Assembly (NCBI GenBank): GCA_902797585.1
Contig: CADBTK010000070.1
Span: forward strand, 1-13,421
DNA from: Erysipelothrix rhusiopathiae
GTDB taxonomy: Bacteria; Bacillota_I; Bacilli_A; Erysipelotrichales; Erysipelotrichaceae
DNA length: 13,421 nucleotides
Reading direction: 5' to 3'
The notes beneath the pieces are model-generated. The model was not told the origin of the DNA, made no database searches, and saw only the letters and a program-made list of their open reading frames with translations. Shown piece by piece: positions 6,714 through 11,953 of the stretch. The position numbers were made by a program, and so were the translations under genes. Within the stretch, counting starts at the first letter, position 1, and each line of letters opens with the position of its first letter.

Positions 6714-7955
6714 TTCTTTTACTAGACAATCATCCATCATTTGGATAATCGCTTGTTCATCCATGTCTTTTCCAATAAAGACAATTTTGTTTTCACGATC
6801 TCCATATTTCTCATCCCATGTCTCTTTAATTTCAGGACGTAATTCAAATTCTTTTTCTTGTACTTGTGGTCCACAAGCTGCTAACCACAATCCATCTGGA
6901 CTTAAGGCAATTTGACTTCCTGCTTGTTCAAAGACATATAACGTTTTAGGATCATGTTCAAACCAACAATATCCTTTTGTACGAATAATCGATGCTGGCC
7001 AAGAACCTGCTACTTTTTCTAATAAGTCAATGCGGAATGGATCGCGACTGTGGTAAACAAAGGTTCCAATTCCATATTCTTCCGTTTCCCCATGATCATG
7101 GTCGTGGTGATGGTGATGATGGTGGTGATCATGTTCATGATGATCGTGATCATGTTCGTGATGTTCATGGTCATGTTCATGATGGTGGTGATGATGCTCT
7201 TTTTGTTCTTTATCATAATCATCCATAGCTTTGACCCAACCTTCTCCATAGTAAGCTTTATCAAAATCAAAGCGTCCTGTATCTAACAATTCATCCATGT
7301 CCACTTCACCATATGTCGCTTCTACAATTTTTGCGTTTGGATTTAGGGCCACAATTACTTTTTTGATATTCTCTTTTTCTTGATCCGAAACAAGTTCTGC
7401 CTTATTTAAAATCACAAGATTGGCAAATTCGATTTGTTGGATCAATAAAGCACGAATGTCTTCTTCTTGTTGGTATTGTTCTTTATTTTCTGCAAACCCT
7501 GTTCCACATTCAAATTCATCCGCCATCCGTTTGGCATCTACCACACAGGCAATGTTGTCTAAGTAACATACAGGATCTAGCCCACGCATTTGGGCAGTTT
7601 CTTGACTCATTGTAATATTTTCAGCAATCGGTTGTGGTTCACATACACCACTGGCTTCAATCAAAATATAATCAAAGTCATCCATTTTTCCTAAGTTATC
7701 AATTTGATCAATTAAGTCATTACTCAATGTACAACAAATACATCCGTTTTGAAGCGGTACTAAGGAGTTATCCATTTGTGTAACAGCTCCTTTTTTCTCA
7801 ATTAAAGAAGCATCAATATTAACCTCTCCAATATCGTTGACTATTACCGCAATCTTATGTCCTTGGGGATTGGATAAGATGCGATTTAATAAAGTAGTCT
7901 TTCCAGCTCCTAAATATCCAGTAATTAATGCTATTGGTAATGGTTTTTTTGCCAT
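6711..7955 (-). CDS. CobW/COG0523 G3E-family GTPase, His-rich metallochaperone
   Basis: A 414-residue GTPase of the COG0523 family, whose members deliver zinc, cobalt or other metals to client proteins using GTP hydrolysis. Walker A is GYLGAGKTT (13-21). The family's metal-binding CxCC motif is GCICC (71-75). 'IEASG' (99-103) corresponds to the usual ETSG, and the base-recognition motif is NKAE (184-187), a variant of NKxD. A 35-residue tract (254-288) containing 25 His with Asp/Glu lies between the GTPase and the C-terminal CobW_C domain (about 296-410), a usual place for metal-storage loops. The start at 7955 is chosen because GAGGAA (7961-7966) precedes it. The open frame reaches 7997, but those codons cover the promoter. 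No Zur-like box was seen, so the metal is not determined; zinc is the commonest choice. Confidence 0.92.
   Translation of the reverse strand: MAKKPLPIALITGYLGAGKTTLLNRILSNPQGHKIAVIVNDIGEVNIDASLIEKKGAVTQMDNSLVPLQNGCICCTLSNDLIDQIDNLGKMDDFDYILIEASGVCEPQPIAENITMSQETAQMRGLDPVCYLDNIACVVDAKRMADEFECGTGFAENKEQYQQEEDIRALLIQQIEFANLVILNKAELVSDQEKENIKKVIVALNPNAKIVEATYGEVDMDELLDTGRFDFDKAYYGEGWVKAMDDYDKEQKEHHHHHHEHDHEHHEHDHDHHEHDHHHHHHHHDHDHGETEEYGIGTFVYHSRDPFRIDLLEKVAGSWPASIIRTKGYCWFEHDPKTLYVFEQAGSQIALSPDGLWLAACGPQVQEKEFELRPEIKETWDEKYGDRENKIVFIGKDMDEQAIIQMMDDCLVKE
7092..7196 (-). repeat. Low-complexity His/Asp/Glu-coding tract in the CobW-like gene
   Basis: CAT/CAC, GAC/GAT and GAA codons repeat over 105 bp, coding 35 residues of which 25 are His, including runs of six and eight. 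It is a metal-binding loop at protein level and a slippage-prone simple repeat at DNA level. Confidence 0.9.
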
Positions 7956-7980
7956 ATAAATTCCTCGCTTTCGTTTCTCT

Positions 7981-7989
7981 ATCATAACA
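7981..7989 (-). promoter_or_regulatory. Probable promoter of the CobW-like gene
   Basis: On the minus strand TG-T-TATGAT (hexamer 7981-7986) is an extended -10 with no convincing -35. The predicted leader is about 20 nt and contains the GAGGAA ribosome site. It starts just after the terminator at 8005-8021. Confidence 0.5.
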
Positions 7990-7999
7990 CAATCCAAAA

Positions 8000-8021
8000 C
8001 AAAAGACGGGTTTTACCCGCC
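8000..8021 (-). terminator. Minus-strand intrinsic terminator of an upstream small transcript
   Basis: Read on the minus strand, GGCGGGT-AAA-ACCCGTC (8005-8021) is a 7-bp stem with one G-T pair, followed by TTTTGTTTT. On the plus strand no T run follows, so it acts leftward only. It implies a leftward transcript covering about 8022-8190. A TAA stop lies in its loop region (8013-8015). Confidence 0.75.
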
Positions 8022-8189
8022 TATGTGTTTAATGGTTTCATTATGTGGGAGAGAGAAATCATTCATTGAATCATGTCCTGATTCACTTATATCATAGTCA
8101 CTTTCTATGTCTACATTTTCATAAAATGGTGTAAGAATATGTGATTTTTTAACTCGCAACTTTTCTGCAACTTTCTTTCGATTGCACAT
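8013..8189 (-). CDS. Possible small protein of unknown function (58 aa)
   Basis: I do not recognise this protein. From the ATG at 8189 it reads 58 residues, with a basic N-terminus (NRKKVAEKLRVKK) and an acidic middle (ENVDIESDYD), no membrane segment and no cysteine pair. Evidence for a real gene is indirect: its stop is inside a leftward terminator, it fills about 170 bp otherwise unexplained, and it diverges from the S24 repressor as SOS-type targets often do. Against it, there is no ribosome site, no convincing promoter, and the repressor's candidate operator repeats lie within its first codons. The frame stays open to 8288 (91 residues), but that would run antisense into the repressor gene. 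A noncoding RNA ending at the same terminator is the alternative. Confidence 0.35.
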   Translation of the reverse strand: MCNRKKVAEKLRVKKSHILTPFYENVDIESDYDISESGHDSMNDFSLPHNETIKHIGG

Positions 8190-8198
8190 TAAGTTGCA
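8156..8198 (+). promoter_or_regulatory. Candidate operator cluster of the S24 repressor
   Basis: GCAACTTT occurs twice 11 bp apart (from 8156 and 8167). The second copy, as TGCAACTT (8166-8173), forms a perfect 8-bp inverted repeat with AAGTTGCA (8191-8198) across a 17-nt spacer. The right arm lies inside the promoter spacer. This layout suits autorepression; binding by this repressor is inference. Confidence 0.55.
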
Positions 8199-8210
8199 TA
8201 TAGGTATACT
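8182..8210 (+). promoter_or_regulatory. Promoter of the S24 repressor, predicted leaderless
   Basis: The -10 TATACT (8205-8210) is followed by exactly 6 nt (TATAAT) and then the ATG at 8217. A -35-like TTGCAC (8182-8187) lies 17 bp upstream. The adjoining TATAAT at 8211-8216 touches the ATG and would start transcription inside the gene, so TATACT is the better choice. Confidence 0.55.
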
Positions 8211-8216
8211 TATAAT

Positions 8217-8819
8217 ATGAATATAAAAGAGCTTATTAATGAGTATAAACGTCAAAATCAAGTCACCAATGATTTCATTGCTAAACAATTAGGGGTTACA
8301 AAATCCACCGTCTCTCGTTGGGCTAGTGGACAAACAAAACGCGTTGCTCCAGATACTTTAGAAAAATTATCACAATTGATGCATATTAATATGGATGAAA
8401 TGACTCGCCTTTCCCAATTCGTCTTTGAAAAACCTATACTAGGAACTGTTAAGGCCGGATATGGATTATTGGCAGAAGAGAATATCGAAGGATATCAACC
8501 AGTCAGTGAAAACGATTATTCACAAGGAGATTATTTCTTACGTGTAAGCGGAAATTCTATGATCAATGCCAAAATTCACGATGGCGATTTACTCTATATT
8601 CAACAAGTACACGATGTCAACAATCACACCATTGGTGTTGTGCTTATAGAGAACGAAGAAGTCTCGGTAAAACGGATTGTAAAGACCGATCAATACTTAA
8701 TGTTGGAAGCAGCCAATCCAGATGTAGAAACTCGTGTCTATACTTGGGAACAAGTTCAACAATTACCAGTTCAAATCATAGGTAAAGTTCTTTACGCAAA
8801 AACAGAAATCAATAAATAA
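8217..8819 (+). CDS. XRE-type repressor with self-cleaving S24 (LexA-like) domain
   Basis: A 200-residue DNA-binding protein. Residues about 3-60 form a Cro/cI-type helix-turn-helix (IAKQLGVTKSTVSRWASG, 21-38), unlike the winged helix of classic LexA. Residues about 72-195 form an S24 peptidase/LexA-like dimerisation domain. All parts needed for RecA-stimulated autocleavage are visible: the Ala80-Gly81 cleavage site in 'GTVKAGYG', the nucleophile Ser114 in 'SGNSMINAKIHDGD', and the general base Lys152 in 'VSVKR'. This architecture matches phage cI and the lactococcal stress regulator HdiR. A role as chromosomal DNA-damage or stress repressor is inferred, since no phage genes surround it. There is no ribosome site, and the ATG sits at the predicted transcription start. 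The downstream nrdDG promoter shares the TGCAACT motif found in this gene's own upstream repeats. Confidence 0.9.
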   Translation: MNIKELINEYKRQNQVTNDFIAKQLGVTKSTVSRWASGQTKRVAPDTLEKLSQLMHINMDEMTRLSQFVFEKPILGTVKAGYGLLAEENIEGYQPVSENDYSQGDYFLRVSGNSMINAKIHDGDLLYIQQVHDVNNHTIGVVLIENEEVSVKRIVKTDQYLMLEAANPDVETRVYTWEQVQQLPVQIIGKVLYAKTEINK

Positions 8820-8829
8820 GATTATTCAC

Positions 8830-8861
8830 AAACCCTTTATATAAAGGGTTTATTGTTATTT
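8830..8861 (+). terminator. Terminator of the S24 repressor gene
   Basis: A perfect 22-bp palindrome, AAACCCTTTAT/ATAAAGGGTTT (8830-8851), is followed by a T-rich tract. It lies 11 nt after the stop codon and separates the repressor from nrdD. Confidence 0.85.
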
Positions 8862-8886
8862 TACACAATTTTTTCATCTTTTAGTT

Positions 8887-8916
8887 AAAAAATAGTTGAA
8901 GGTGCAACTATTTTTT
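8887..8916. promoter_or_regulatory. Perfect inverted repeat over the nrdD promoter (operator candidate)
   Basis: AAAAAATAGTTG (8887-8898), the 6-nt loop AAGGTG and CAACTATTTTTT (8905-8916) form a perfect 12-bp inverted repeat. It covers the -35 box and most of the spacer of the nrdD promoter. It contains TGCAACT (8903-8909), shared with the repressor's own upstream repeats. It could instead be a weak backup terminator for the repressor gene, having only two G-C pairs in the non-A/T part of the stem. Confidence 0.5.
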
Positions 8917-8924
8917 CCTATAAT
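8896..8924 (+). promoter_or_regulatory. nrdDG promoter
   Basis: TTGAAG (8896-8901) and a perfect TATAAT (8919-8924) are separated by 17 bp, the best -35/-10 pair in the window. The predicted start near 8931 gives a leader of about 35 nt with a strong ribosome site. No NrdR box was seen. Confidence 0.75.
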
Positions 8925-8965
8925 GGTTTTACCAAAGAAAAGAAATATATAGAAGGAGAAAGAAA

Positions 8966-11134
8966 ATGAATGTTATCAAACGAAGCGGAGAAGAAGTAAA
9001 TTTTGACATTGATAAGATCGCTGATGCGATTCGTAAAGCAAACAAAGCAACCGTAGGAACACCTATGACAGAGTCCTCTATCGTAAATGTGGCAACAACG
9101 GTTATGGATAAATGCGGCAATTTAAAACGAAGTGCACACGTGGAAGAAATCCAAGACATGGTGGAAACCGAATTAATGAGAAATAAATTCTTTACAGTAG
9201 CTCATAACTATATTACATATCGTTATGAACGTGCCTTGGTTCGTAAAGCAAACTCTACTGACCAACAAATCATGTCATTATTGGAAAGAAACAACGAAGA
9301 AGTGAAACAAGAAAACTCCAACAAAAACCCATTGGTTAACTCAGTACAACGTGACTACATGGCCGGAGAAGTTTCTAAAGATATCACAAAACGTTTCTTA
9401 TTAGCTCCTGAAATCATCGAAGCACATGAACAAGGAATCATTCACTTCCATGATTCAGATTACTTTGCACAACACATGCACAACTGTTGTCTAGTAAACT
9501 TAGAAGACATGTTACAAAATGGAACCGTTATTTCTGAAACAGGTATCGATAAACCACATAGTTTCGCAACAGCTTGTAACATTGCCACTCAAATTATTGC
9601 CCAAGTAGCTAGTAGCCAATATGGTGGACAAAGTATCACCTTGTCTCACTTAGCTCCATTTGTACAAATCAGTCGTGAAAAAGCTCGTAAAGAAGTAGCG
9701 TTAGAATTTGAAAAAGCAGGAATTGATGTAACTGAAGAAAAAATTAACGAAGTAGCAGAAATGCGTGTTCGTCGCGAAATTGAGAAAGGTGTTCAAACCA
9801 TTCAATACCAAGTTATTACATTAATGACAACCAATGGACAAGCACCATTCGTTACTGTATTCATGTACTTAAACGAAGTAGAAGAAGGACAAACTCGTGA
9901 TGACTTAGCGTTGATCATTGAAGAAATGTTGAAACAACGTATTCAAGGAGTTAAAAACGAAAAAGGTGTCTTCATTACACCAGCCTTCCCTAAATTGATT
10001 TACGTCCTTTCCGAAAACAACATCGAAGAAGGACAACCTTACTACTACTTAACACGTCTAGCTGCCGAATGTACGGCTAAACGTATGGTTCCTGACTACA
10101 TCAGTGAAAAAGTACAATTGGAATTAAAAAATGGAGATGTATACCCATGTATGGGATGTCGTTCTTTCTTAACTCCAGATACTGAAGGATTAGGAGAAAA
10201 CGGAAAACATAAATATTACGGACGTTTCAACCAAGGAGTTGTTACATTAAACTTAGTTGACGTAGCTTGTAGTTCAAATGGTGACATGGATGCCTTCTGG
10301 ACAATCATGGACCAACGTCTGAACTTATGTTACACAGCTTTAATGGCTCGTCACAACCGTTTAAAAGGAACACCAAGTGATGTAGCTCCAATCTTATGGC
10401 AAAACGGAGCCTTGGCTCGTTTGGAAAAAGGTGAACCAATCGATAAACTTCTATACGATAACTACTCTACTCTTTCATTAGGATACGCTGGATTGAACGA
10501 ATGTGTTCGTTACATGACAGGTGTTAGCCACACAGATGCTAAAGGGTGTGAATTTGGATTAGAAGTAATGCACTACTTAAATGATGCATGTGCAAAATGG
10601 AGAGCTGACACAAACATTAGTTTCTCTCTATATGGAACACCAATGGAATCAACAACTTACAAATTCGCAAAATGTCTACAAAACCGTTTCGGAATGATTG
10701 AAGGAGTTACTGATAAACAATACATCACAAACTCTTACCACGTTCACGTAACAGAAGACATTAACGCCTTTGATAAATTAACATTTGAAGCACAATTCCA
10801 AAAATTATCTCCAGGTGGAGCCATCTCTTATGTAGAAGTTCCAAACATGCAAGATAATTTAGATGCTGTATTAGCTGTTATGAAACACATCTACGAAAAC
10901 ATTATGTATGCAGAATTAAACACAAAGAGTGACTACTGCCAAGAATGTGGATACTCTGGAGAAATCCAAATCAAAGAAGATGAACACCACAAATTAGTGT
11001 GGGAATGTCCAAACTGTGGAAACCGCGATGAAGAAAAATTAAATGTAGCCCGTCGTACTTGTGGTTACATCGGAACACAGTTCTGGAACCAAGGACGTAC
11101 ACAAGAAATTAAAGAACGCGTTCTTCACCTATAA
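8966..11134 (+). CDS. nrdD: Anaerobic (class III) ribonucleoside-triphosphate reductase
   Basis: A complete 722-residue glycyl-radical enzyme that reduces ribonucleoside triphosphates to deoxy forms without oxygen. Residues about 3-92 form the regulatory ATP-cone (VIKRSGEEVNFDIDKIADAI). The large barrel follows, with 'PCMGCRSF' (about 394-401) and 'YITNSYHVHVTED'. The C-terminal zinc site has Cys658, Cys661, Cys681 and Cys684. The radical loop 'RRTCGYIGTQF' places the radical at Gly700, by alignment with E. coli Gly681. A strong ribosome site (GAAGGAG) precedes the ATG by 7 nt. Codon use is uniform and restricted, as in highly expressed genes. It forms an operon with its activase nrdG, and its promoter carries a striking inverted repeat. 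It indicates anaerobic or facultative growth. Confidence 0.97.
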   Translation: MNVIKRSGEEVNFDIDKIADAIRKANKATVGTPMTESSIVNVATTVMDKCGNLKRSAHVEEIQDMVETELMRNKFFTVAHNYITYRYERALVRKANSTDQQIMSLLERNNEEVKQENSNKNPLVNSVQRDYMAGEVSKDITKRFLLAPEIIEAHEQGIIHFHDSDYFAQHMHNCCLVNLEDMLQNGTVISETGIDKPHSFATACNIATQIIAQVASSQYGGQSITLSHLAPFVQISREKARKEVALEFEKAGIDVTEEKINEVAEMRVRREIEKGVQTIQYQVITLMTTNGQAPFVTVFMYLNEVEEGQTRDDLALIIEEMLKQRIQGVKNEKGVFITPAFPKLIYVLSENNIEEGQPYYYLTRLAAECTAKRMVPDYISEKVQLELKNGDVYPCMGCRSFLTPDTEGLGENGKHKYYGRFNQGVVTLNLVDVACSSNGDMDAFWTIMDQRLNLCYTALMARHNRLKGTPSDVAPILWQNGALARLEKGEPIDKLLYDNYSTLSLGYAGLNECVRYMTGVSHTDAKGCEFGLEVMHYLNDACAKWRADTNISFSLYGTPMESTTYKFAKCLQNRFGMIEGVTDKQYITNSYHVHVTEDINAFDKLTFEAQFQKLSPGGAISYVEVPNMQDNLDAVLAVMKHIYENIMYAELNTKSDYCQECGYSGEIQIKEDEHHKLVWECPNCGNRDEEKLNVARRTCGYIGTQFWNQGRTQEIKERVLHL

Positions 11135-11146
11135 GATTTGACCCCT

Positions 11147-11178
11147 AAGGATCTCTGGCCCTATCCAGAGGTCCTTTT
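11147..11178 (+). terminator. Intra-operon hairpin (attenuator or processing site) between nrdD and nrdG
   Basis: AAGGATCTCTGG (11147-11158), loop CCCTAT and CCAGAGGTCCTT (11165-11176) make a 12-bp stem with one G-T pair. Only four T residues (11175-11178) end the structure, so it is probably a leaky terminator or an RNA-stabilising stem. The nrdG ribosome site (11185-11190) lies outside the stem. Confidence 0.7.
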
Positions 11179-11194
11179 ATCGAAAGGAAATATT

Positions 11195-11716
11195 ATGAAC
11201 TACGGAGCAATTAAAGAATACGACATTGCCAATGGCGAAGGAGTTCGCATTACTCTATTTGTATCAGGATGTACCAATCATTGTTTCAATTGTTTCCAAC
11301 CAGAAACTTGGGACTTTAACTTTGGACAGCCCTATACCAAAGAAACAGAAGAAAAAATCTTAAAATTCTTAGATAATAAATTAATCGCTGGCCTAACTTT
11401 ACTAGGAGGAGACCCCTTTGAGTTTTCCAACCAAGAAGAACTGGTAAAACTTTGTCGTTTGGTTAAAGAAAAATACCCAGAAAAAAATATCTGGGCTTAT
11501 ACTGGTTTTATTTTAGATCAAGACTTACTAGAAGGCGGAAAACGACACGGACCTTATACCGATGAGATGTTAAGCTATATCGATGTATTAGTCGATGGGC
11601 CATTTGTCGATGACAAAAAGAATCTTATGTTGAAATTTAGAGGAAGCGAAAACCAACGTGTTATTGACCTTCCAAAATCTTTAAAAGAACAAGAAGTTAT
11701 TCTATACCTAGATTAA
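11195..11716 (+). CDS. nrdG: Anaerobic RNR-activating radical SAM protein
   Basis: A 173-residue radical SAM enzyme that generates the glycyl radical on NrdD. The [4Fe-4S] motif C-x3-C-x2-C is CTNHCFNC, with Cys26, Cys30 and Cys33. 'LTLLGGDPFE' is the SAM-binding GGE-like segment of this group, and 'DVLVDGPFV' is typical of NrdG. The start at 11195 is chosen because AAGGAAA (11184-11190) precedes it and because NrdG proteins begin M-N-Y-x-x-I. The frame is open back to 11138, but those codons read through the intergenic hairpin and are not protein-like. It is cotranscribed with nrdD, 60 nt downstream of that gene's stop, with the hairpin between them probably lowering its level relative to NrdD. 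Confidence 0.95.
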   Translation: MNYGAIKEYDIANGEGVRITLFVSGCTNHCFNCFQPETWDFNFGQPYTKETEEKILKFLDNKLIAGLTLLGGDPFEFSNQEELVKLCRLVKEKYPEKNIWAYTGFILDQDLLEGGKRHGPYTDEMLSYIDVLVDGPFVDDKKNLMLKFRGSENQRVIDLPKSLKEQEVILYLD

Positions 11717-11740
11717 AAGAAGCCTCTGGCTTCTTTTTTC
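11715..11740. terminator. Bidirectional terminator between nrdG and copA
   Basis: The stem AAAAGAAGCC/GGCTTCTTTT encloses the loop TCT, followed by more T residues. It overlaps the nrdG stop and ends 3 nt from the stop of the convergent copA-copZ frame (11744-11746). The A run on the left serves the minus strand. Confidence 0.9.
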
Positions 11741-11743
11741 TTA

Positions 11744-11953
11744 TTATTGAAGTTCTAATGGAGTATAACCTGCATCCGTGATTGCTTGTTTAATTGTTTC
11801 TTCCGATACAGACTTCTCTGCCATAAATGTCGCTTCTTTATTTTCTAATGATACTTCTACTTCTGTAATTCCTTCAATTGACTCCAATGTTTTTTTCACA
11901 TTGGCTTGGCAATGTGGACACATCATTCCATCTACTTTTAATACTCTTTTCAT
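11744..11953 (-). CDS. copZ: CopZ-like copper chaperone: fused domain and possible separate product
   Basis: From an internal ATG at 11953, in the ATPase frame, the sequence reads a complete 69-residue HMA protein, the usual length of free CopZ. It begins MKRVLKVDGMMCPHC, with Cys12 and Cys15 for Cu(I), and ends AGYTPLELQ. CopZ carries Cu(I) in the cytoplasm and hands it to CopA or to a copper sensor. GGAGG lies at 11962-11966, 8 nt before the ATG: an ideal ribosome site placed inside the ATPase linker codons (Trp-Glu-Glu). It could therefore be made alone by internal initiation as well as fused. The next four bases, ATGA, contain a TGA in another frame, the trace of an ordinary overlapping gene pair. 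Domain identity is near certain; separate production is inference. Confidence 0.6.
   Translation of the reverse strand: MKRVLKVDGMMCPHCQANVKKTLESIEGITEVEVSLENKEATFMAEKSVSEETIKQAITDAGYTPLELQ

Noticed and set aside
7092..7196. Repeated GATCATG/GTGATGG units as a CRISPR or iteron array
   Set aside because: Units are short and irregular, follow codon phase, and are explained by the His/Asp/Glu tract.
7050..7286. Met/Val-rich plus-strand frames that look like membrane proteins
   Set aside because: They are the complement of the His-coding repeat in the CobW-like gene and have no ribosome sites or family features.
7956..7997. Earlier start of the CobW-like gene
   Set aside because: It overlaps the predicted -10 box and the GAGGAA ribosome site of the better start at 7955.
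8211..8216. Perfect TATAAT touching the S24 repressor ATG as its -10 box
   Set aside because: Transcription would begin inside the coding region and lose the only plausible start codon; no -35 fits at 17 bp.
8190..8288. Extension of the small minus-strand frame to 91 residues with a hydrophobic N-terminus
   Set aside because: It would run antisense over the first 24 codons of the S24 repressor and has no ribosome site. Only the part from 8189 is kept, at low confidence.
8217..8819. Prophage origin of the S24 repressor
   Set aside because: No integrase, Cro-like partner or other phage gene lies nearby; its base composition looks like that of its neighbours.
8862..8965. NrdR box upstream of nrdD
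   Set aside because: I searched by eye for the paired ACA...TGT-type 16-mers and found none convincing; only the 12-bp inverted repeat stands out.
11138..11194. Earlier nrdG start giving 19 extra residues
   Set aside because: The segment is the intergenic hairpin; the ATG at 11195 has a clear ribosome site and matches family N-termini.
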